From NCBI RefSeq assembly GCF_014695385.1, contig NZ_JACJOD010000022.1, positions 1 to 64,000 on the forward strand: DNA of 64,000 nt. The letters are read 5' to 3'. The translations under genes and the position numbers were made by a program. The notes under the pieces are model-generated. The model searched no databases. It was given only the letters and a program-made list of their open reading frames with translations, and had not been told where the DNA came from. Source of the stretch: Trichocoleus sp. FACHB-46. GTDB taxonomy: Bacteria; Cyanobacteriota; Cyanobacteriia; FACHB-46. Positions 18,550-26,116 of this stretch are shown here, in pieces (the stretch's first letter is position 1; the number at the start of each line of letters is the position of its first letter).

Positions 18550-19862
18550 GGCTTAATTCCTTTGAAGCGCTCTTGAGCGGATTTGAAAGCTTCTTGCATC
18601 ACCGTCTGAATTTTTTGGGGATCAGGCTTTTTGCCACCCATTAAGTCGCCGAAATAAACACAAGCTCCTTCACCCAAAGCCCAGGTATAAGCTGCTGCCC
18701 AAGATGCAGCGATCACACTGCCGAAGCCAGGAATAAACTTGACCAGTTCTCGTCCGATCGCCTGCGCTACAAAACCACCTGCGATCGCACTGACGACACC
18801 ACCTGCTTGAGATGGGGTAAGGGTTTGGCCGTAAAGTTTACCCAGTAAACCCACTAGCGACACCTGCAAAGCGGTGAGGACAGGCATGGTAGCAAACGGT
18901 AATGGTACAGCGGCGAGAGTCGCAGCACTGATGGAGAAGGCCAATAGATAGCGGCGGCTGACATCTCGGTAAAGATTACCAATTTTCTCACCAGCACCTT
19001 GCTCTAGCAGTTGATGAATTGCTTGCGCTTCTGCTTCTGGCAGTAAATCAGCTAAGGCATCACGGAAGGCTTCTAACCCATAAAAGACTGGATGATAGTC
19101 ATCTTCTTCGAGTGTGAAGTCGATTAAGACAGCGCGATCGCATAACTCCCCAAAAGCGTTCTGCAAAGCGCTAAAGGCGCGGTTTACTTCTGTATAGTCA
19201 GGGGGATACGCCGGATGATCACCGGTGCCAGAGGGATACAGCTCATGTAAGCAAGTCACTGCCAGCAGGCAGGGGATTTCGGGATAACGTTGTCGCAGTT
19301 GCTGAGCAATCTGACGCAACGTATCGGTAGCAAAGTCATTAATTTTGACCGTGAGAATTAACACTCTGGCACATTGGGTTTGTTGCTGTAGATCCCCAAT
19401 GAGTTCCTGAATGACTAGCTGCGTCTCCCGATTCACGTCACCTAGCCCAACCGTATCGGTAAAAATCAGCAACGGTAAATCGTTGGAAGGGTAGGCATAG
19501 CGCTCCGTATGCTGGGTGTGAGGCCGAAAACCCTGGCCTACGATCTCCGATGAAACTCCTGTCAAGCCTCGGACAATGGAGCTCTTGCCAGATTGGGGTT
19601 TGCCAATCAGCAGCGCTTCCGTGGTAGGCAACTCGGCCCGCACTTTCTCTAAAATTTCGGCAACCTGCTCTTCGCTGACGTTGAACCAGCCTGATGTCAG
19701 TTGCGTGACTTGCTCCATTGGCAAGAGTTTGGTGAGGCGAGTTGTAGCATTGCTCCAAACCCCCGAAATACGCTGCTTCCAAGCTTCTTTGCCCGCTTCA
19801 GGGGTCATGCCTGGAGTTGGTGGATGAGCGGATTGAGAATCTGCGTCAGGGGGTTGGGTCAT
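18546..19862 (-). CDS. Era-like GTPase with C-terminal DUF697 domain
   Basis: 438 residues. G1 P-loop GKPQSGKSS at 87-95; G3 DTVGLGD; in the place of the G4 TKxD motif there is AVTCLHEL, so base specificity is unusual. The C-terminal ~120 residues contain hydrophobic glycine/alanine-rich helices of the DUF697 type, likely membrane-associated. Such GTPases are widespread in cyanobacteria; their job is not established. The stop codon TAG is supplied by the terminal GTAGGGGCG of the repeat at 18471-18549, so the native C-terminus may have been altered. Confidence 0.85.
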   Translation of the reverse strand: MTQPPDADSQSAHPPTPGMTPEAGKEAWKQRISGVWSNATTRLTKLLPMEQVTQLTSGWFNVSEEQVAEILEKVRAELPTTEALLIGKPQSGKSSIVRGLTGVSSEIVGQGFRPHTQHTERYAYPSNDLPLLIFTDTVGLGDVNRETQLVIQELIGDLQQQTQCARVLILTVKINDFATDTLRQIAQQLRQRYPEIPCLLAVTCLHELYPSGTGDHPAYPPDYTEVNRAFSALQNAFGELCDRAVLIDFTLEEDDYHPVFYGLEAFRDALADLLPEAEAQAIHQLLEQGAGEKIGNLYRDVSRRYLLAFSISAATLAAVPLPFATMPVLTALQVSLVGLLGKLYGQTLTPSQAGGVVSAIAGGFVAQAIGRELVKFIPGFGSVIAASWAAAYTWALGEGACVYFGDLMGGKKPDPQKIQTVMQEAFKSAQERFKGIKP

Positions 19863-20116
19863 GGCATCAACACAGCAACGAGGGGCAACTTGACTGAAGT
19901 GGGAGAGAGCTTCAGGGAGTAGATTCTTAAGATTGTTAAACTTAGGAGCTACTTATAGCCATTTTAGCGAAGTCCGCGCCAAGCCCTGTAGACCAAGGAT
20001 TGAGTTCAAGGATTGAGTGGCAATAGCGGCGATCGCGCGATCGCTTAAGCTATCAGAACAGGGTTGAGGCAGAGATATGGTGGAACTGTCCCCTTGAGTT
20101 GATCTTCAATGAAATT

Positions 20117-20938
20117 ATGAAACTCAAAGTTATTCGCAATACTACTTTTAAGCAATCCACGGATGATTCTGCCAAGTTGCCTGAATCAGACAAAGTCCAG
20201 GTCGAAGCAGGGAAAGTATTTGAGGTTCATTCGTGGAAAGCAGTAGGCAAGAATCATCTCAAGGTGGCACTCCTCAAAGATGTTCTAGGAACACCACCCC
20301 AAAATACTTGGTATGTTTATACACCCCATACTCAACTAATCAATAATCAAAATAAAGTGACGACAGCCGCTCCCCCAGGGCCGAAGATTTCACTGCCGCT
20401 CCCGACTCGCCGTCTACCAGAACGCAAAACGCTGAATATTCCCCACAAAAGCCAGTTAGATAATGCCTTAAATCCTACTGGCGCTTGTAATGTCACCTCC
20501 TACGCGATGGTAATGGCATACCTCCAAATTAAGGGACGCACCGGGGTGGGACAGCTAGAGGATGAACTGTATCGCTATATGGAGCGCAATGGTTTGTCCC
20601 GTTGGGAACCGCTGGATTTAGCAAAAATGGGTCGAGCTTATGGGTTAAAGGTAGATTTCACGACTCAAGCGCGGCTGTCGGATATCCGTAAAGCGATCGC
20701 AGAAGGGAGACCCTGTATTATTCATGGCTACTTCACGAGCTTCGGTCACATTATGGTGGTTCGTGGTTATGACGCCAACGGTTTCTATGTCAACGATCCT
20801 TATGGGGAGTGGTTTGCATCAGGCTACAGAAACGATTTATCTGGGGAAAATCTCCATTATTCTAATCAGTTGATCCAAAGCAAGTGTTCACCAGAAGGCC
20901 CCAACTTTATTTGGCTCCATCGTCTTGCGAAAGCTTGA
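20117..20938 (+). CDS. C39-like papain-fold peptidase
   Basis: 273 residues from the ATG at 20117; a TTG at 20099 is an alternative. The first ~80 residues form a small beta-rich, possibly SH3-like domain. The C-terminal part is a peptidase C39_2-type fold with Cys124 in GACNVTSYAM, His211 in GHIMVVRGYD and Asp227 in VNDPYGEW, the papain-like triad in the right order. No signal peptide is visible, so it is either intracellular or exported by another route. C39_2 proteins cleave peptides or cell-wall-linked substrates; the substrate here is unknown. Single gene, convergent with the ene-reductase operon. Confidence 0.83.
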   Translation: MKLKVIRNTTFKQSTDDSAKLPESDKVQVEAGKVFEVHSWKAVGKNHLKVALLKDVLGTPPQNTWYVYTPHTQLINNQNKVTTAAPPGPKISLPLPTRRLPERKTLNIPHKSQLDNALNPTGACNVTSYAMVMAYLQIKGRTGVGQLEDELYRYMERNGLSRWEPLDLAKMGRAYGLKVDFTTQARLSDIRKAIAEGRPCIIHGYFTSFGHIMVVRGYDANGFYVNDPYGEWFASGYRNDLSGENLHYSNQLIQSKCSPEGPNFIWLHRLAKA

Positions 20939-20970
20939 GGCATTCTGCAACATACACAAAAACTAAAAAA

Positions 20971-21001
20971 GCGATCGCCTGTGCTTAAATCAGGCGATCG
21001 C
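20971..21001. terminator. HIP1-containing terminator with U-tract on minus strand
   Basis: Perfect 11-bp stem GCGATCGCCTG/CAGGCGATCGC with a 9-nt loop. Read on the minus strand it is followed at once by TTTTTTAGTTTTTG, a classical rho-independent terminator for the ene-reductase operon. It may also act on the convergent C39-like gene. Confidence 0.85.
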
Positions 21002-21050
21002 GTGAAGTTAGTTGAGTGTTTCGGTCAAGCGCTGGTTAGGGTGAAAGCAT

Positions 21051-22181
21051 TTAGGCAGATTGGAGAGCTAAAGTGGGGTAATCGATATAGCCCCGCTCAT
21101 CTCCTCCGTAGAAAGTAGAGCGATCGGCAGGATTGAGCGGAGCATTGAGAGCAAAGCGTTCTGGTAGATCTGGATTGGCAATAAAGTGTCTGCCATAAGC
21201 GACCAAATCTGCTTCTCCGTTGGCTAATGCCGCATTGCCAGTCTCGCGATCGTAGCCCCCCGCAGCAATCAGCGTGCCTTTGAAGATCGAGCGGAAGTAG
21301 CCTGTGGTCAAGCGAGATGCGGGTGTGTCAGCGGTAAAGTTTTCATCAGCTCTGGGTTCCACAATATGTAGATAAGCCAAATTGAACTGGTTTAACGCTT
21401 GAGCTGCATAGGTAAACGTTGCCACAGGATCAGAGTCAGACATGCTGTTGAAGGAACCGCTGGGAGAGAGACGAACTCCAACGCGATTCCCGTTCCGGGA
21501 GGCTTCGCCAACGCCGCCCCACACACTAGTCACTGCTGCTGTGACTTCCAACAAGAACCTAGCTCGGTTTTCAATCGAACCACCATATTCGTCTGTGCGG
21601 TGGTTGGTGCCATCCCGCAAAAACTGATCGATCAGATAGCCGTTGGCCGCGTGGATTTCTACCCCATCAAACCCAGCTTCTAGAGCATTTTGTGCTCCTT
21701 GGCGATATTGCTCTACGATCCCAGGAATCTCATGAGTTTCTAGAGCGCGAGGCGTGATAAAGGGCTGCATCCCTTCGTAGGTAGAAGCTTGTCCTGTAGG
21801 AGCGATCGCGGAAGGAGCTACAGGCAACGCCCCATCAGGTTGCAAAGAAGGATGGGAGATTCGTCCCACGTGCCAAAGTTGCAGAAAGATCCGACCTCCC
21901 TTGGCATGCACAGCATCGGTGATGAGCCGCCATCCTGCCACCTGTTCTGGTGAGTAAATCCCAGGAGTACTGGGATATCCCAAACCCTGCGGTGACACTT
22001 GGCTGGCTTCACTGATGATCAAACCTGCCGAAGCTCGCTGAGCGTAATAAGTCGCGATTAAGTCTCCAGGTACATATCCTGCACTCGCCCGATTGCGAGT
22101 TAGCGGAGCCATCACTAAGCGATTCGGCAATTCGTAAGGACCGAGCTTTACCGGAGAGAGCAGATCAACATTGGCACTCAT
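21051..22181 (-). CDS. Old Yellow Enzyme family ene-reductase (NemA-like)
   Basis: 376 residues from the ATG at 22181, chosen because AGGGAG lies just upstream; an in-frame start at 22214 lacks this. FMN-barrel features are NRLVMAPLTRNRA, the LQLWHVGRISHP strand, the HAANGYLIDQFLRDGTN substrate/flavin motif with His/Asn, and the C-terminal VAYGRHFIANPDLP phosphate site. It reduces activated C=C bonds with NAD(P)H and detoxifies quinones, maleimides and other electrophiles. It is co-transcribed with the thioredoxin gene 38 nt upstream; both are probably controlled by the divergent ArsR protein. Confidence 0.93.
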   Translation of the reverse strand: MSANVDLLSPVKLGPYELPNRLVMAPLTRNRASAGYVPGDLIATYYAQRASAGLIISEASQVSPQGLGYPSTPGIYSPEQVAGWRLITDAVHAKGGRIFLQLWHVGRISHPSLQPDGALPVAPSAIAPTGQASTYEGMQPFITPRALETHEIPGIVEQYRQGAQNALEAGFDGVEIHAANGYLIDQFLRDGTNHRTDEYGGSIENRARFLLEVTAAVTSVWGGVGEASRNGNRVGVRLSPSGSFNSMSDSDPVATFTYAAQALNQFNLAYLHIVEPRADENFTADTPASRLTTGYFRSIFKGTLIAAGGYDRETGNAALANGEADLVAYGRHFIANPDLPERFALNAPLNPADRSTFYGGDERGYIDYPTLALQSA

Positions 22182-22219
22182 GAACAAAATCTCCCTGAGA
22201 TTCCTGAAAATCAACGAAG

Positions 22220-22582
22220 TTAGGCAGCGGAATGAGAAGCACGATCGCGGCGTAGCAAGGCGTTGAGCTTATCTGCTAAGACTTGCATCCGCACCACTCC
22301 ACTCACTTGGTCAACGGCATGACCATCTTGGAAGAAAATGAGAGTAGGGATAGCGCTGATGTTGTATTTCGTGGCAAGTTGCTCGTAGTCGTCCACATTG
22401 AGCTTGGCCACTTTTGCTTGCCCTTCAAACTCTGCGGCTAATTCTTCCACAATGGGGCTGAGCATTCGGCAAGGCCCACACCAAGGAGCCCAAAAATCTA
22501 CTAACACGGGCATGGAGCTAGCCAGCACTTCGCTGTCAAAGTTTTCGTCGGTCAGCTTGATGGATTGATAATGATCTGACAT
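22220..22582 (-). CDS. Thioredoxin
   Basis: 120 residues, normal thioredoxin length, with the active site WCGPC (Cys35, Cys38) and the cis-proline segment AIPTLIFF. The ATG at 22582 has a GGAGG box 9 nt upstream, so it is preferred over the longer frame. It is the first gene of the pair thioredoxin/ene-reductase, which suggests a thiol-repair and electrophile-detoxification operon. The inverted repeat at 22617-22638 sits 35 bases before the start, where a repressor could block transcription. Confidence 0.93.
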   Translation of the reverse strand: MSDHYQSIKLTDENFDSEVLASSMPVLVDFWAPWCGPCRMLSPIVEELAAEFEGQAKVAKLNVDDYEQLATKYNISAIPTLIFFQDGHAVDQVSGVVRMQVLADKLNALLRRDRASHSAA

Positions 22583-22616
22583 GGCGTTACGCCTCCAGTT
22601 GGTTGCTGTAGTCAAG

Positions 22617-22638
22617 TAGTTAAACAACCGTTTAACTA
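22617..22638. promoter_or_regulatory. Candidate ArsR operator, perfect 9-4-9 inverted repeat
   Basis: TAGTTAAAC-AACC-GTTTAACTA is a perfect dyad between the divergent thioredoxin/ene-reductase and arsR-like genes. A second, weaker site with CAAGTACTTG (22666-22675) and TACTT...AAGTA arms ends by about 22691. The spacing is suited to winged-helix dimer binding. Confidence 0.75.
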
Positions 22639-22763
22639 AATAGTAGACAACCTATTCTCAATCGTCAAGTACTTGTTTAAGTATTTAAGTAAAAGCTTTT
22701 ACGCCTTAAGATAGAAGTAGAATCATTAGCCATAAAAAGGGGTTCTACCCTTGCGATCGCCCC

Positions 22764-23102
22764 ATGCTCGACTCCAACCTTGATTCATCTCGCAGCTCTG
22801 CCCCGCTCCTAAAACTAGACTCAGAACAACGGGCTAAGATCTTTGCAGCTCTTGGCGATCCCACCCGTCTACGAATTGTGGATCTGTTAGCCCAGGCCGT
22901 AGAAATGAGCGGCTCCGAACTCGCCAACCATCTAGAAATTAGCCTGGCCTTATTCTGCCATCACTCCAAAACTTTGGTTGACTGCGGCCTAGTCCAAGTC
23001 AGAAAGGAAGGACAAACCAAATACAGCTCGCTTAATCGCTGTCTACTCGCCCACTGTTTAGCCAGCATCAAAGGGCTGCCTAACGCCAATAGTTCTAATT
23101 AA
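22764..23102 (+). CDS. ArsR-family transcriptional regulator
   Basis: 112 residues, a single winged-helix domain: the FAALGDPTRLRIVDLL helix, the MSGSELANHLEISLALFCHHSKTL-type HTH (about 50-73) and a KEGQTKYSSLN wing. The ELCVCDL metal site of classical ArsR is absent. Cysteines remain in the recognition helix (FCHH), in VDCG and in CLLAHC near the C-terminus, so a thiol or electrophile sensor is possible. It is divergent from the thioredoxin/ene-reductase operon with dyad sites between, and probably represses both that operon and itself. Confidence 0.87.
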   Translation: MLDSNLDSSRSSAPLLKLDSEQRAKIFAALGDPTRLRIVDLLAQAVEMSGSELANHLEISLALFCHHSKTLVDCGLVQVRKEGQTKYSSLNRCLLAHCLASIKGLPNANSSN

Positions 23103-23284
23103 ATCTAATTAAAGGATTTCTTAGCGCAATTTTTAATTGGCTGAACCACAGTATTTCCGTAGCAGCAAGTTTTGTGCCTACGCACCCAAGCTGTCAAAGC
23201 AATCTTATTTAGCTCGCTTCAGAGAAAATCTCCAGAAGCGGCAAGACGGCCTAGAATGCTTAAGGAAGCTTAGAAGATGCATGA

Positions 23285-23824
23285 ATGGAGACGACACGCA
23301 CGTTTGCGATTCTTGCTCCTGTCCCAGAAATTCACCTGCTTTCGGGACTAGAAGCGATCGCTGCTCAACTCAACTTAGATGAAGTCACAAACGAAGGGTT
23401 GCCCAAGGTGGCTTTTGGTAGTATGGCCTTTGAAGTCATTCGGAAAGCGGATGAGCTTCGCAAAGAACGCGCGGTCGAAGTGTTAATTTACGCTTCTGAG
23501 GCTCAAGGAGATCAGCCATTAAATCCCGAAGTTTGGTGGCGCGCCCGTTACATTGGGCATGTACCTTCTCGCAATGGCCGTTACCCAGGCAAATCGATGT
23601 TTCGTCCTCAATCTACTGCTGGAGCGAGACCGACTTGGGCGATTTACTGGGAAGTGCAAGAATTAGAGAAACTGAAAGCCCCCATCGCGATCGCCTCTTT
23701 GCAGGGGTTGGGTCAAAAGGCACCTCTGAAAGGGCGCTTTGTCCCTGAAGATCCTGTCTTAATTGAGTATCCTTTTGCTGCTTTTGTCGCTATCTCTCGT
23801 CAAGCTGCTGCCGATCGCAAGTAG
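23285..23824 (+). CDS. Conserved-looking protein of unknown function, 179 aa
   Basis: I do not recognise the family. The ATG at 23285 gives a soluble, signal-less protein with a hydrophobic opening (RTFAILAPVPEIHLLSGLEA) and a central Trp-rich, beta-like part (WWRARYIGHV, WAIYWEVQELE). The W..RY.GHV pattern faintly recalls small PUA/EVE-like folds, but this is only an impression. It is followed by a palindromic hairpin at 23842-23880. Codon use and HIP1 sites match the neighbours. Confidence 0.7.
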   Translation: METTRTFAILAPVPEIHLLSGLEAIAAQLNLDEVTNEGLPKVAFGSMAFEVIRKADELRKERAVEVLIYASEAQGDQPLNPEVWWRARYIGHVPSRNGRYPGKSMFRPQSTAGARPTWAIYWEVQELEKLKAPIAIASLQGLGQKAPLKGRFVPEDPVLIEYPFAAFVAISRQAAADRK

Positions 23825-23841
23825 AAGCAAGCGATCGCTTT

Positions 23842-23880
23842 TAGCGAATGGTAACCCTAGGCTTAGGTAGCCATTCGCTA
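23842..23880. terminator. Hairpin between convergent genes
   Basis: Perfect 10-bp stem TAGCGAATGG/CCATTCGCTA with a 19-nt loop that can pair further (ACC/GGT, CTA/TAG). A HIP1 palindrome AAGCGATCGCTT lies just before it. It has no clear U-tract. Confidence 0.55.
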
Positions 23881-23929
23881 GACTTTGGATATAACTACAT
23901 CCTCAATTTCACCCGCTGTCATCCGCTGG

Positions 23930-24484
23930 TCAGACGGCTGATAAATGCTCCCACGCCTCCCGCGTTAGTTGCCATTCAGTTTGGCTCCATCCCCGTGCAG
24001 TCATCCAACTAGGGCTAGGACGTGAGCCAACTTCGACAAACCCATACCGTTGAGCTAAACGGGTGACTCGCAAGTTTGCACTCACAGAAACACCCCGGAT
24101 CTCTTTTAATCCCAAATCACGGAAGCCAAACTGAATCAAGGCTTGAGCGATCTCGATTGCGTAGGCATAACGTCCCCAAAACTGGGGAGCTAACTCAATC
24201 CCTAGTTCTGCTTGATCAGCACCATAACCTTCACGGCGCAGCCCACCACAGCCGATCAGCTCATTCGATTTCCGGCGATCGCGGATGGCAAGCTGATAGT
24301 TGCGACGGGGAGATTCGGTTGCCCACTGGCTGAACAGGTGGAGCAATTCACGGGTTCGGTTGGGTGTCACCTCTTCGGGCGCACAGAATTCGGCATATCT
24401 TGGATCGGCATGATAAGCCATAAAAGCAGGCTCATCTTCTTGGATAAAGTCTCGCAGTAGAAATCTTTTAGTGACGATCTCCAT
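23930..24484 (-). CDS. GNAT acetyltransferase (RimJ/RimL type)
   Basis: 184 residues. RimJ/L-type opening (TKRFLLRDF), a beta-bulge region with IGCGGL, the acetyl-CoA site around YAIEIAQAL, and the NLRVTRLAQRYGF motif that defines this branch. Members acetylate N-termini of ribosomal proteins or small molecules; the target here is unknown. Single cytoplasmic gene on the same strand as the RlmI-like gene. Confidence 0.87.
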   Translation of the reverse strand: MEIVTKRFLLRDFIQEDEPAFMAYHADPRYAEFCAPEEVTPNRTRELLHLFSQWATESPRRNYQLAIRDRRKSNELIGCGGLRREGYGADQAELGIELAPQFWGRYAYAIEIAQALIQFGFRDLGLKEIRGVSVSANLRVTRLAQRYGFVEVGSRPSPSWMTARGWSQTEWQLTREAWEHLSAV

Positions 24485-24558
24485 CGTTTTTCTTCTACAG
24501 TAGCCCGAAGGCGATCGCGAACAGAATTCTAAACTTCAGTCGTTACTTGACTCTCTAG

Positions 24559-25746
24559 TTATCTCACTCGCCCCACCACAAACTTGAGATAGCGGCCTTC
24601 GGGGAAGTGGGCAGGGACAGGATGATCGAGGGGTTGGCCCGCTTCATGGATGATTTGCACGCGTCGCCCTGCTGAAGCTCCTGCTGCCGCGATCGCTTCC
24701 TTAAATGCCTCTGGGCTAACTTGGCTCGTACAACTTCCGCTTACCAATAAGCCCTTGGGAGCTACACAGCGCAGAGCCAACGCATTGAGTTTGACATAAG
24801 CTCTTTGGGCAGCATGGCGATTTTGCTTACTCTTGGCGAAGCTGGGCGGGTCAAGAATCACCAAATCAAAAAAGCGCTTTTGTTCTGCGTAGCTATTGAG
24901 CAGATTGAAACAATCTTGCGTGACAAAGGTGTGGCGATCGGGGTCTAAACCATTGAGAGCAATATTGGTATTTGCCGCTTCCGCCAATCCTTTGCCAATG
25001 TCTACGCTGGTAACGTGTTGGGCTTTACCACGCAGGGCATACAACGAGAAAGCTCCAGTGTATGCAAAGCAATTCAGTACCTCACGTCCTTGACTCAAGT
25101 CTTGGACAAAGCGGCGGTTTTCGCGATGGTCTAGAAACAGCCCCGTCTTTTGCCCAGAATACAAATTCACCTGAAACGATAGCCCGTGCTCTTTCACCAC
25201 CAAATCATCCGGTGCAGCCTGGCCCCACAACCGCTCTATCTTGCTATCAGGTTTATTATCAGTCCCTTCATCAGAGGCTCTATGTTGAGTGCGGAGGAAA
25301 ATGCCTTGTAGCGGTTTGGCAGCTTTGAGCGCATCCACTAGCCAATCCAGGAGCACAGCCGCTCCTTCCATGTAAGTTTGCACTACGGCAAAGTCGTTGT
25401 AGAGATCCACTGTGATCCCTGGCAAGCCATCTCCTTCTCCAAACAACCACCGATATGCGGTACAACCTTTGTCTCTGAGAGGAGAGCGTAAGTCCCAAGC
25501 TGCCTGGACTTGTTCCCGGAGCCAGCGTGGATCTGGAACTTGCTCCTCCGAAAAAATCCGAATCGCGATCGGGCCATTAGCATCCCACAGACCATAGCCT
25601 GTCCAGTTGCCACAACGCGCGCGCACCCAAGTTCCAGATGGGAAATGCAGATTCGACGGGACATGGTTACGGTAGACCCAAGGATGCCCTTGGAGGAGTC
25701 GCTCTTTGAGTGCAGTGGGAAGTTGAATGTGGGGCAGCTTTGCCAT
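24559..25746 (-). CDS. RlmI-like 23S rRNA cytosine-C5 methyltransferase
   Basis: 395 residues from the ATG at 25746; an upstream TTG at 25800 is less likely. An N-terminal PUA domain (about 5-75) and a central EEHEE-like domain precede the Rossmann methyltransferase: QKTGLFLDHRENRR, CFAYTGAFSLYAL (SAM site), DPPSFAKSK (catalytic motif IV) and SGSCTSQVSPEAF with the conserved Cys. E. coli RlmI makes m5C1962 in 23S rRNA; the site here is inferred from family. Confidence 0.9.
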   Translation of the reverse strand: MAKLPHIQLPTALKERLLQGHPWVYRNHVPSNLHFPSGTWVRARCGNWTGYGLWDANGPIAIRIFSEEQVPDPRWLREQVQAAWDLRSPLRDKGCTAYRWLFGEGDGLPGITVDLYNDFAVVQTYMEGAAVLLDWLVDALKAAKPLQGIFLRTQHRASDEGTDNKPDSKIERLWGQAAPDDLVVKEHGLSFQVNLYSGQKTGLFLDHRENRRFVQDLSQGREVLNCFAYTGAFSLYALRGKAQHVTSVDIGKGLAEAANTNIALNGLDPDRHTFVTQDCFNLLNSYAEQKRFFDLVILDPPSFAKSKQNRHAAQRAYVKLNALALRCVAPKGLLVSGSCTSQVSPEAFKEAIAAAGASAGRRVQIIHEAGQPLDHPVPAHFPEGRYLKFVVGRVR

Positions 25747-26116
25747 GATCTCAGTTAAACAGCCGTTTCTTGTCGCTGCGCCTAAAATAGTCCTTTTCAA
25801 CTATACAGGTGCGATCGCTCAAGTATCGATTCTAATGTTGGAGCGATCGTCCAGTTGCGTTAGTAGTATTGACTAACCGCTGATAGATTAGGTTTGGAAT
25901 TTGTAGAGTAACAGTAGCAACCATAGTTTTCTCGTTACCTCTTTGCCTACGATATGATTTTTATTAGATGTGTTTAATAGTTGTTAGACTTTTGTCTCAC
26001 CTTTAAAGGTAAAGATTAATCGCTTTAGTGACTTTAAGTATTTTCATAGAGCTCCTTAAAAAAAACAAAAACTCATTAACGGATATTAAATTATTTAATA
26101 ATATAGGTTGTTATAT
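25747..26116. other. Gene-free AT-rich spacer
   Basis: No convincing gene. It contains a 12-bp palindrome ACCTTTAAAGGT (25999-26010), and TATTAAA-TTA-TTTAATA (26084-26100) just past the stop of the caspase gene; the latter may help end that transcript. The last HIP1 site before the AT-rich island is at about 25811. Confidence 0.6.

Noticed and set aside
22764-23102. ArsR protein as a metal sensor
   Set aside because: The metal-binding ELCVCDL-type motif is missing and the neighbours are redox enzymes, not metal pumps.
23137-23382. An 81-codon plus-strand frame before the 179-aa gene
   Set aside because: No ribosome-binding site, overlaps the better frame, and its Cys/Ser/Arg-rich composition looks like a shadow.
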